Of a DNA stretch of 64,000 nucleotides, positions 13,601 to 21,300 are shown piece after piece (within the stretch, counting starts at the first letter, position 1; every line of letters starts with the position of its first letter). Location: the NCBI RefSeq assembly GCF_000003815.2, contig NC_049984.1:3196025-3260024 (forward strand). The letters are read 5' to 3'. This stretch comes from Branchiostoma floridae (Eukaryota; Chordata; Leptocardii; Amphioxiformes; Branchiostomatidae). The notes beneath the pieces were generated by a model that searched no databases, was not told where the DNA came from, and worked only from the letters and a program-made list of their open reading frames with translations. The translations under genes were made by a program, and so were the position numbers.

Positions 13601-14021
13601 CTGTGTGTTCCTGTGTATGAACACCTGACTGTTCCTACCGTCAACTCTGCAGGGTCTGAGTTCTGATGATTTCTCCAGCACAAACTGTACGTTTCCCTGT
13701 ACTGTAGATCCTCAAAATTTAAGCGTAAAGCTAAAAGGCGGTCAGTTTGAAGACTCCCACGCTCCGAAACAGACTTCAAATTGTTAGAAGTATAGTTTTG
13801 CTTTCATCTTTAACGTGCAGAGAACCTCAACACCAGTCGTGTAGCGTTGTTCTTCGCTGTCCACCAAAGAAAAGAAAAGGGAACCGAAAGGCCTGTCCAC
13901 CCACGGACTGACCAGGCCAGAGGGGTCGCCCCTCTTGACCAGAAGCCTTCTGAGGCGAGCTCACCTGATAAACCTGCCCCCACGCGCCGGATTTGTCGAT
14001 CTCCCGGAACTCCGCCTCCAT
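157..14021 (-). CDS. PTPN1/2: PTPN1/PTPN2-type protein tyrosine phosphatase, N-terminal part (3' end off the window)
   Basis: Non-receptor tyrosine phosphatase that in vertebrates dephosphorylates insulin-receptor, JAK and STAT proteins. Five coding exons read on the minus strand: 14021-13965, 6551-6455, 5092-5028, 2735-2700 and 255-157. Phases match at every junction (0, 1, 0, 0) and together they give 118 residues. Visible motifs in order: [14 protein letters not shown] (start), [37 protein letters not shown] (phosphotyrosine-loop region), YILAQ, and [17 protein letters not shown]. All match the first third of the PTP domain in PTPN1/PTPN2. The tiny 36-nt exon at 2700-2735 supplies the residues between NASLVE and GPLPS. 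The WPD loop and HCSAG catalytic site lie left of position 157. The start is the first in-frame Met and aligns with the human start. It shares a promoter with GGCT. Probably the single pre-duplication orthologue of PTPN1 and PTPN2 (inference). Confidence 0.93.
1038..1605. repeat. Foldback repeat: two ~170-bp arms in inverted orientation
   Basis: The segment at about 1038-1203 (with GAGAATGTGGCATGCATCAA, CATCACATGGCAAG and CCTGGAAAAA) reappears inverted and diverged at about 1424-1605 (GAGAATGTGGCATCAAGACA on the minus strand, CATCACATGGCAAG, TTCCTGGAAAAACTG). The spacer is about 220 bp. It lies in the phosphatase intron between exons 4 and 5. Open frames over both arms are by-products of the repeat and not genes. 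Likely an old foldback transposon. Confidence 0.6.
1790..2010. repeat. Degenerate tandem repeat of a ~25-bp ATTCAGGTGTGTCTTAAGG-like unit
   Basis: Variants of CTTAAGGATTCAGGTGTG recur about eight times from 1790 to 2010, and again at 2310-2350 and 2672-2695, on both sides of the MITE at 2359-2674. This suggests the MITE inserted into a longer array of this satellite. Intronic. Confidence 0.6.
2359..2674. mobile_element. MITE with ~20-bp terminal inverted repeats (CTAAGG.CACAACCCGTC)
   Basis: The left end CTAAGGCCACAACCCGTCG and the right end (inverted) CTAAGGGCACAACCCGTCAT face each other 316 bp apart. There is no transposase frame, so it is non-autonomous. It ends 26 bp from the 36-nt phosphatase exon at 2700-2735, on the downstream side of that exon in the transcript, close to its donor site. 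Confidence 0.65.
4276..4676. mobile_element. piggyBac-like MITE flanked by TTAA
   Basis: Perfect inverted ends TTAAGGTATCTCGGTTG at 4276 and CAACCGAGATACCTTAA ending at 4676 include TTAA on both sides, the target site of piggyBac transposases. A second inner inverted pair (TTGCGCAAACTGATATCTAC near 4290 and GTAGATATCAATTTGCGCAA near 4390-4408) lies inside. No transposase frame. Located in the phosphatase intron between exons 3 and 4. Confidence 0.75.
5090..5392. repeat. Tandem duplication (151-bp unit, two copies) that copies the acceptor of phosphatase exon 3
   Basis: CGTCTGAAATCACAGAAAAC occurs at 5090 and again at 5241. The following ~150 bp are nearly identical between copies, including CACCAGAATCATTCTGCA and ACAGGTCCAGATTACATATA. 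On the minus strand the first copy contains the working acceptor of exon 3 (GATTTCAG at 5100-5093). The second copy therefore places the same polypyrimidine-AG signal upstream, without exon behind it. Confidence 0.8.
5989..6408. mobile_element. Old MITE of the CAGGGCTC...GGTGCAC family
   Basis: Starts CAGGGCTCAAAGCACATG and ends AATGCATTTCGAACCCTG, with internal GTGGGTGCACG. It is a diverged relative of the copies at 7969-8326 and 32086-32440. It ends 46 bp from phosphatase exon 2 (6455-6551). Confidence 0.5.
6870..7250 (+). mobile_element. Non-LTR retrotransposon fragment (C-terminus of reverse transcriptase ORF)
   Basis: An open frame with [49 protein letters not shown] and a tail ending near 7247 matches the conserved C-terminal tail of invertebrate LINE reverse transcriptases and the copy at 56787-57362. 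A stop at about 7122 breaks the frame. The 3' end runs into GATGATGATG, typical of LINE tails. Truncated at its 5' side and dead; inserted antisense in phosphatase intron 1. Confidence 0.7.
7969..8326. mobile_element. MITE with ends CAGGGCTCGAAAT / ATTTCGAGCCCTG, rich in GGTGCACCC
   Basis: Perfect 13-bp inverted ends enclose 358 bp containing many copies of GTGCACCCA in both orientations. An inverted relative is at 32086-32440. No clear target-site duplication remains, so the insertion is old or the ends belong to a family without one. Confidence 0.7.
8712..9145. mobile_element. hAT-type MITE with 8-bp target duplication GTCCTGTA
   Basis: Inverted ends TAGGGATGTGTAC and GTACGCATCCCTA bound 434 bp. 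GTCCTGTA occurs immediately before (8704-8711) and immediately after (9146-9153), a perfect 8-bp target duplication. Internal GGTCCGGACCTGTACCTAAA motifs link it to fragments at 9520-9840. Confidence 0.85.
9843..10136. repeat. 98-bp tandem triplicate containing hairpins
   Basis: Three near-identical units begin AGGTACAAAGCTCTACTGAA at 9843, 9941 and 10039. Each unit contains the inverted pair CTTGCC / GGCAAG around a 7-nt loop and the palindrome AAATTTTAAAATTT. Only isolated base changes separate the copies, so the amplification is recent. Confidence 0.9.
10526..10601. repeat. Compound microsatellite (CACG)n then (CA)n
   Basis: About eleven GCAC/CACG units followed by roughly fourteen CA units. 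The long frames over it are simple-sequence artefacts. Confidence 0.95.
10666..11028. mobile_element. hAT-type MITE with 8-bp target duplication ATTTGAAG
   Basis: Inverted ends CAGGGTTGTAGCCAGC and GCTGGCTACAAGCAACCCTG. ATTTGAAG directly precedes (10658-10665) and follows (11029-11036) the element. It contains TTCGTCCTTTGACGGAATTT and a short frame that recurs in the relatives at 16419 and 48504, hence element sequence and not a gene. Confidence 0.88.
11771..12450. mobile_element. MITE with ends CAGGGCTCGAAATAC / GTATTTCGAGCCCTG (CCTGCA-rich family), interrupted
   Basis: Same inverted ends as the 7969 element but with a body of ACCTGCAC/GTGCAGGT motifs. The copies at 36237, 38621 and 49127 lack the block at 11807-12161, which is a nested insertion. 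Confidence 0.85.
11807..12161. mobile_element. Nested hAT-type MITE with 8-bp target duplication CCTGCACT
   Basis: Ends CAGGCTTTTAGCTAGG and CCTGGCTAAAAGCCTG are inverted repeats with one mismatch. CCTGCACT lies immediately before (11799-11806) and after (12162-12169). It sits inside the 11771-12450 MITE, which gives the relative age of the two. Confidence 0.9.
13245..13529. mobile_element. MITE with ends TACTGTAA.TGCA / TGCATTTACAGTA
   Basis: Terminal TACTGTAAGTGCATTTAAGT and inverted TGCAGAAATGTTCGCGG..., with internal GTGGTGGTTTTAAGTTC blocks. Same family as the copies at 14680-14846 and 16020-16231, and degenerate pieces near 46950-47046 and 61410-61505. Confidence 0.8.
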
Positions 14022-14341
14022 GTCTGCGCGGCAGACCGCTGCCTTACCCCCACCTGGAGCCCAGCAACCGCCCGTCGGACGCTTTTCTCGCGCTCTTTCG
14101 CCGAATTTTCTTGATAAAGTGACGGAAAGTGAAAGTCGGCCTTTTCTCGGAGATACCGGTAGCCTGACCGGAAATGGCGGCACGCGAACAGCGCATGCGC
14201 AGATTCTCGTTCCCAGAAGTTAAAAAGTTCATAGGTCATATCCTCTCGTTCCCATGACACCGCTCTCGTTCCCAGAATTTCAAAGACATGACAGGTGGAG
14301 CACGAAAAAAATAACATATGCGAAATTTTGTAAGATTTATG
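14022..14341. promoter_or_regulatory. Shared divergent promoter of the PTPN1/2-type gene and GGCT
   Basis: Only 320 bp separate the two start codons. The stretch holds a perfect NRF-1 palindrome GCGCATGCGC (14191-14200), a YY1-type GAAATGGCGGC (14171-14181) next to an ETS core CCGGAA, and three copies of CTCGTTCCCA (14206, 14245, 14265), two continuing as CCAGAA as in ZNF143/SBF sites. There is no TATA box. This fits a housekeeping bidirectional promoter. Start sites cannot be placed from sequence. Confidence 0.75.
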
Positions 14342-15981
14342 ATGGCTGGGAAAGATACGTTTCTGTATTTTGGGTATGGCAGTAACTTGCTGAAGGAAAG
14401 GATACAGATAAACTCTCCAACTGCCCAGTTTAAGGCTATTGGAAATGTGCAGGTGAGTCATAATGTTTTATGAATACAGTACACTGTGAATATGGGTTAC
14501 CCTCTGAAAACAGTCGCTTTGTTTCTTTGCCTTGTCTTGATTTATGTTCAAATTGTTCCCTGGTCCAAGTTTGTTCTTGACAGAATTGTAAGTGGAGACG
14601 GCGCTTTTGGCCTATTTGTTTCTGGTGCTGGGTTTACACGTACATTGTATAACGTATTTTATTACACATTGATGCAGGATACTGTAAATGCAGAAACTTT
14701 CGCGGTGGTTTAATGTTCGCGGTTTTCCATGGCAGTAAGAGACTACAGTGCATGATGCTATCGCGAACTTAAAACCACAGCGAAATGTCCCTTTTTCCGC
14801 TCTTCCACAAAATTAAATCCCTGCAAACTTAAATGCATTTACAGTAACAGTTTCTCATGTTAACGTTACTAGTACACACCTCATCGGTAAATCTACAGAC
14901 TCTTGCCTCTCCTCCAGGACTACAGGCTGGGCTTCTATGGTTCCTGGAGCCGGTGGGGAGGGGGCGTGGCCACCATCGACCCCACCCCTGGACACACCCT
15001 GTGGGGCGTGGTCTGGCAGATCGGCATGGAGAACCTGGACGCTCTCAACAAGTGAAAAACTTTCTTCTTTTGTACGGTTGTTGTGGCACAATAATTTTAC
15101 AATTTGATAACAGTCTTTCAGGCAAGGGGTTTTGTGCAGGTACTGTAGGTTAATGTACAGGTACCTGTACCTGCATCTAGCCTCCATAGCAGGCTCTCTG
15201 GGGCCATTTCTTTTTATACTGGCAAAGGCCGGCAATCAGCAACCCAGTACAAAACGAAATGGCCAATAAAAGTGTATTATAAGCCAAAAAAAGGCCCCAG
15301 AAAGCCTGCTATGGAGGCTAACCTGTATACGTACCCGCTTGGCTGTAAGCATGATTGAGCTGTAAGGTAAGCTGCATTATTTGCACTACAGACATAATTA
15401 TCTAAACACTAAAGATCAATAAATAAATAAATAAATAAATTCTACATTCATTGAACAAGCATCATGCTTTATCTCAAAGACAACGACCGTGCCCTGATTT
15501 TTTTAATGAAAAATCTAAGAAACAAACATTTTGGGCTTGTTGCTTTTTCACATTTTTTCTGTCAGCAACATTAGACAATTGTTGTATATAGTAAAGTGGA
15601 CTCATTCCTTGAAGCTAACTATGAGGCCCCAGATGTCTTACTGAGGGATGACTGCGGTGTGAACATTTGACGATAATAATTCATTTCTTTTCTTATTCCA
15701 GACAAGAGGGGGTAAAAGACAATGATCAAGGTGTGTACAGACCTGTGGAGCTCTCGGTGAAAACCTCCACAGGTGAAACCCTCACCTGCAGATCCTACCG
15801 AATCATCGACACCAGTCAGCCCAATCTCCCCTCCCCGCAGTACATGGAGGTCCTGCTAGGGGGCGCCAGACAGCAGGGGCTTCCTGAGGAGTATATACGA
15901 GAGCTGGCCGAGATTCAGACCAACGACTACAAAGGCCCTGTTCAAATCATGGAAGATTTGAAAAAGAACAGCAAGAGTTGA
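14342..15981 (+). CDS. GGCT: Gamma-glutamylcyclotransferase
   Basis: Cytosolic enzyme of the glutathione cycle that releases 5-oxoproline and a free amino acid from gamma-glutamyl amino acids. Three exons: 14342-14452, 14918-15051 and 15702-15981, coding for 174 residues (human protein 188). Motifs: FLYFGYGSNLLKERI, the YGSNL substrate-binding loop, at residues 6-20; TLWGVVWQ; QEGVKDND, carrying the glutamate that acts as general base in the human enzyme; then CRSYRI, PSPQYMEVLLGGAR, LPEEY and NDYKG. Junction phases 0 and 2 match. The ATG at 14342 was chosen for its A at -3 and G at +4; in-frame ATGs at 14318 and 14339 would add 8 or 1 residues. No good polyadenylation signal was seen before the MITE at 16020. 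Confidence 0.95.
14680..14846. mobile_element. Short MITE, TACTGTAAATGCA family, in GGCT intron 1
   Basis: TACTGTAAATGCAGAAACTT at the left end and inverted AAATGCATTTACAGTA at the right, 167 bp apart, with GCGGTGGTTTAATGTTCGCG inside. Confidence 0.85.
15178..15320. mobile_element. 143-bp MITE, ends TAGCCTCCATAGCAGGCT / AGCCTGCTATGGAGGCTA
   Basis: Long inverted ends (18 bp exact, continuing with GGGGCC / GGCCCC) around a short centre, in GGCT intron 2. Flanks ACCTGCATC and ACCTGTAT resemble a decayed target duplication. Confidence 0.85.
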
Positions 15982-16019
15982 TTTCTGTGGGACTTAGGAA
16001 ATCATTTTACAATCTGTAA

Positions 16020-16231
16020 TACTGTAAATGCAGAAATGTTCGCGGTGGATTAATGTTCGCGGTTTTTGCGGCGGTCGCTTCACCGCGAATTCAAAACCAC
16101 CGCGAACATTTTTCTATAACAGTAAGAGACTGCAGTGCATGGTGCTACCGCGAAATTAAAACCACCGCGAAAAGTCCATTATCCCGCTACCGCGAAATTA
16201 AATCCCCGCGAACTTATATGCATTTACAGTA
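16020..16231. mobile_element. MITE, TACTGTAAATGCA family, just after GGCT
   Basis: Ends TACTGTAAATGCAGAAATG and inverted GCATTTACAGTA; interior of alternating TTCGCGG and CCGCGAA blocks able to form a long hairpin. It starts 39 bp after the GGCT stop, so the GGCT 3' UTR may run through it. Confidence 0.88.
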
Positions 16232-16418
16232 GTTTTAGATTGTCAAGGCTCAAAATAATTTTTTACCCTTTTACCGATTTGTACAGTAGCAATTTTTTTC
16301 CTGAAAAAAAAAAAGGATTCTACTTATACTTCCTCAGTAGGTAATCAACAACGACTTGCCAATGAATCTGTCTTTTTGTACCCATGTACCGGGTCATATG
16401 ACACTGTAACCTTCTCAC

Positions 16419-16770
16419 CAGGGCTCTAGCCAGCGTCCGTTTTTCCGTCAATTGACGGAAATTTGCTGCGTGTGACGGAAAAATTATAAAACCAATCCAT
16501 CAACATTGACGGACAAAAATCTTTGGTGGAAGCTACAGGCGGCTTGGGGACGCCGTCCACGGCCGTAAAAGCCACACGCTGTTTGTTTTGCTATTGTTAT
16601 GATTGTTTGATAATGTGTGTCGGTGCCCTTTCGCATACGATAATCTCATTAAAAACCTGTTTTTCAAGATCTCAGTTCAGTCTCTCTAACTCCTGGAATA
16701 GTGTTTTGGCGGATTTCGCGACAATGGGAATTGGCTGACGGAAATAAAATTCGAGCTGGCTAGAGCCCTG
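16419..16770. mobile_element. hAT-type MITE with 8-bp target duplication CTTCTCAC
   Basis: Inverted ends CAGGGCTCTAGCCAGC and GCTGGCTAGAGCCCTG bound 352 bp. CTTCTCAC is found at 16411-16418 and again at 16771-16778. Internal TTTTCCGTCAATTGACGGAA palindrome. Same family as 10666 and 48504. Confidence 0.92.
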
Positions 16771-16778
16771 CTTCTCAC

Positions 16779-18323
16779 CCAGAATGAGATGAATGGACTG
16801 TAGCACACAGTCTGACTTTATGCTGCTAAATAAGAGAATTATCATTCATAACATAGCACCTGAATTTTTGTAAAATATAAAATGCAAGTTGCTTTTACTT
16901 TTTTTCCTGAAAATGAATTAAGAATATGTTTAATTAAATTCACTCAGAATAAGTATTGGTATTAAAATTGGGCTTAAAAGTGACATGTTGAAATGTGACT
17001 CTTCCTTGTTTTGAGTTTCTCAACTCTGCAAGTTGAATGAAGATATAGTTCCAGAAATAGTGGTGCAATTCCACTGAGTAAAGTCCATTTGGAAAGGCCA
17101 AGGCATAGACAACAAGTTGATTAAACTGTAAAATTTTCATTTGCCGCTAGAGGTCGCTTTTGCACTGTGATCGTTTCAAAAACACAACCATCAAAGAATC
17201 ATCAAATACCAATGGAAACGTTGAAGAAATGCAAGGTTTATTGAAGTAAAACGTCGCAAATGTTCAGAGTTCAGGTTCAACATCTGGTTAACTTCATGTC
17301 ACGGTCAGCTTCGCGTTTCATAGTGGTCGCTGGGGTGAAGGTCAACTTGGGGTCAAGGTCAGTGACACGTGTTTATTCTCCTGCCAGTTTTTGGGGATGT
17401 TTCTTCAGAAATCTGATAAAACTTGTTACGTCTGATAAAACCTATCGTATCATCACCCTATTGTGTGTCTAGCCAGCTATTTTCGTCTATCATTAAAACT
17501 TTTTAAAAAACTTCAGAAATGTGCAGATACCAAGGAAAGGTGCTCATTTTGCGTAAAAATAGTATAGCTAGAAATTGTATCTTTCTGTGTTTAGTTGCAT
17601 CAGGCTCGTTGCCCATAAAAAACAAACACAGTACATTTCATTTCATTTCATTTCATTAGGTCTAACGTTACGTAATTAAAGACATGTCTTTCAATTTCAG
17701 CGCATGTAACGTCACACGTAGTTTCCCATACGAATTGTCAACCAGCTAACGTTAGATAAAGGGCACCCAAAGTGCGTACTATTGCGTAATCTGAACTTGG
17801 CGTCTCTGCAACTCTAACATATGGAATCACTCTTCAAGTTGTGAAAACACCCACTCCAAGTTCAACTGTAACACAGTACATGACGTTTAAAAGCGGTCTC
17901 ACACTCTTAAAAAAAAGAAAGCCCACACCGTTCATCGACTTATTTCTTAATCCTATTAAGAAACCAAACAGGTCGTAGATTTTGTTAAACGTAGCTCTGT
18001 TTTATATAGCCAGAAATTACTCTGTTTTGGCATGAAATACAGTTGACCCACAAACCCCTTAGAGAGCCCCGTCTCCCCCACCTCAGTGCAGACGACGCGA
18101 GACTACGTGTGACCTTGGTAACTCCTTCGGGGCTTTCCTTCAAACAAACGTTGTTTGGCAGGCGGTTTAAACACACCAGTGCAAAGATGCCAGTCTCCTT
18201 TCTCCCGAAAGATTCTTTCCAGGCACACAAAGATTCAATCGTCAGTGGAAGGATCCGAAACCTAGCTTGAAGACTTCTTCTGAACCTTTTTGGTTCCCTG
18301 GAGATCCTTGGAAAGCTAACCAC
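16779..18323. other. Spacer between GGCT and the TIR-NB-ARC gene
   Basis: No exon recognised. It includes a short (ATTTC)n run at 17637-17658. The last ~250 bp before 18324 would contain the promoter and 5' UTR of the TIR gene, but no TATA box or other clear element was seen there. Confidence 0.5.
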
Positions 18324-21300
18324 ATGGCAGCTGAGTGTCCCACAGGTAGGTACCGAGTTGTGTCGTCTGATTTACTCTCCAAGCAGAGGTTAGGCGTCTG
18401 CTTGTTTATGGACGTCTTTTTAGCGTTTTTATCCGGCTTTCCACTTCGTCAAGGTTTCTTTTTACCTCCAGTCAAACGAGGGCCCAATATTGTCTACTTT
18501 AAACTAGAAAGGTGACATTTTCAAGCAGATATATTTGTTTGCATGTTGTAGTGTAACAGTAATCCTGACTACTGTTATGTTTATCCTTACTCCATCACAA
18601 ATTTTATATTTAGTGACCTGAGCCCCTCCAGCTCTGTGCTAAGACATTTGCTACATCAAGTAACCGAACACCACAGGGTGCCTGCTACTTTACCGGTAAC
18701 CATGGTGACAGCTTCTGGTCCAGGTCGTTGACCTTATTTGTTTGGAGAAGAAGAGGAGGAAGAAGAAGAAACAGAGCAAAAGCAATATGTTAAAAAGCCG
18801 TCCACAACATGCCTGAGCCTAACCTCTGCTTGGAGGGTAGTCCGGTGTACCTTTCACTGCGTTCGCGCCATATGTTTTACCTTTTACGCGGGAATGTCAC
18901 AGAGTGATTGATGGGGTCTTTGAGATTACTCAGCGGTGTCAGTGGTCTCATGTCAGAGGATTTTCCTGAACTAGAATTTTTGTTTCTTTCAATCGTGTGT
19001 GTAGGACTGAGGTTGTAGAATAAACATGAAAGTGTCCCCCGTGACATTGGGGGAGGTCGTTACGGGGCAACGTTTAAAGACCATTAAATAGTTGCCAATA
19101 AGCCAGTCTTTCAGGTCACTTATTACCTAACTTTCATGCTTGTATAAACTGGCCGATAAACGTCTTGAAGTGGTCTCCAACTGCAAGATATTGGGTTCTG
19201 TTTCATTGAGGACGAAGTGAGAAGTTATTTTTGTTCCGTGCAGCAGAACATATTCTCCATTGTTGTAGATACCGTCCAAGTTCGTTGACCCCACACCAAG
19301 AAACTCATGAGGAATGAGGGCTCAAGGCTTCTCATGCCAAGTCCGACTGAGCTATCGCCTTACCTAATCTGTTACCAATTAAAGAACACCCACCCCTTTC
19401 TTTATTCCTTACATCCGTGTGCACTGCGGAGAAAACAAGATTTGCTATGTACTCTCCAAGCAGAGGTCAGACTCCAGATTTTGTTTTAAGTCTTTGAAGG
19501 CTTTTTATCGGGCTTTCTATTTTGTGAGGGTTTCTTGTTGTCAAGTACGGCTGTCGGCCAATAGGAAAGAAGGCCTGACAATAGATCACAATAGAATTCC
19601 GGACAGAAATGTCTAACTAAAAAAACAAAACAAAAAAATAACAACAGCAGGAACCTAATCTCTGGAGAGTAGATTTGTTGATTTTGGGCGTCATGTTTGC
19701 GCTTGGTAAAAACGCGTGAAAAGAGTAACGTTTGTTTCAGCTGTGTTGTTTGTTGTTAGAGGGCACACAGCTTACAGGATGATGGTCCACAGGATGATGC
19801 CTGCAGTGCTTGTCTTTCTCGGCTAGGGGGCGTCACCTTGGCATGGCGCATACCATAGGGTCATGATGTCAGTCGCACACGTGGAGGCAAACTTGGATGC
19901 AAGCATTCAATCCGTCGGGTGCGAGGGTGTTGAGGGGGATTAGAAGTAACGGAAGGGAGGATGTTTTTCTTTTCTCCTTCGCTGACAAACACTATGGCGT
20001 AGATAGACGGCACGCAGTGTCCTCAATGAAGACAGTGCGTTGCTAAGACGAATGCGGCTAAGAGTAAGAGGAAAATTATTTTGTATCGTATGTCATCCTA
20101 TCCCTTGGTATCAAAAGTCTCACAACAAAATAAACTGTTGTTAATCGTAACCGTGTTCTTCTTGATGAATTGACAAAGCATCGAGGAATAGCGCCAAACG
20201 CTACGCCAAGTCTGCGAATTTGCGCTAATTCCCCCTCATTTGCGTCACTCCGTTTGACGCAGTTCGACGCAAACAGTCGTTGTACTTAAACGATACCCGC
20301 TGAAATGTCATTTGTACTTTTGTTTATATCTTACCCTCTTTGGAAATATTGATCTATTTTCTTTTTCATTTCAGCATCAGGTGCCGATGTCCCAGAGACC
20401 ACCTGTTTCGCCCTGGTGTCCTACAGCGACAGCGACAAGGACTGGGTACTCAAGCATCTCGTTCCCAACGTAGAGAGAGACGACAAGATCGTCCAACTTT
20501 TCCTCAAAGACAGGGATTTCGAGCCGGACGTGTCAAAACTCGACGCGTATTCCGAGATAGCCAGAAACTGTGACAAGATCGTCGTACTGTTTATTTATTT
20601 ATTTATTTATTGATCTTTAGGGTAGTCCCTTCAGTTAACGTGGTAACTGATTTCCAAGGGAGCCCTATTTGTTGTCCCGGAGTTACGTCAGGAATGGCGC
20701 GTGTGTGTGGGAACTTGACCAAGCCTTGTCGTCCGGTCACAGACTCGTTCCCATCGTCCTTAGCGACTGTGACGTACCACAGACTCTCAGGCCCTTCGGC
20801 CCCTTGGTGTACCGCGCAGGCGCAGGAGATGGGGACTTCTGGGAAAGACTTCGAGACACGATCACTGGAAAGACGAAAGGTTGTGGTCAATCGCATATAT
20901 GGTTTATTTCAGAGTATCACATTAAACCTCTGTGTTGTAATTAGATATGCCAGTTATGTTTATAAAACAATATAACCCGATTCAAATGATTAGATGATTT
21001 TGACGCCAATGATTTATTAGAACGGCTTTTCATTGCTACTACAGTCAAATTAAAACTGCCCAAGAAGACCACTGAGGTAAATTTTGACTATGTGGACAAG
21101 TGGTCACTAAATATATAGGAGGATTCATGATGCTTGTATCAACTGAAAAAGGTATATGTAACGGACCACCAAAAAGTGGTCATATTGGCCAGGCGGTCCT
21201 TTTGTAGAGGTTTGTACAAGTTTGACAGTATCACGACAGTGTGTATGGATATTTTTATTGAACCTATGTGGCGCTAAGGTCTATCTTAAGTGACTCCAAA

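Larger units (their letters stand above)
6552..13964. other. Phosphatase intron 1, 7.4 kb, filled with mobile elements
   Basis: No conserved exon was recognised between the first and second coding exons on either strand. Content: the LINE fragment at 6870, MITEs at 7969, 8712, 10666, 11771 and 13245, the 98-bp triplicate at 9843, the CG/CA microsatellite at 10526, a G-run near 12814-12826, and scattered pieces of the repeat GGTCCGGACCTGTACCTAAA at about 9071 and 9792. Confidence 0.6.
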
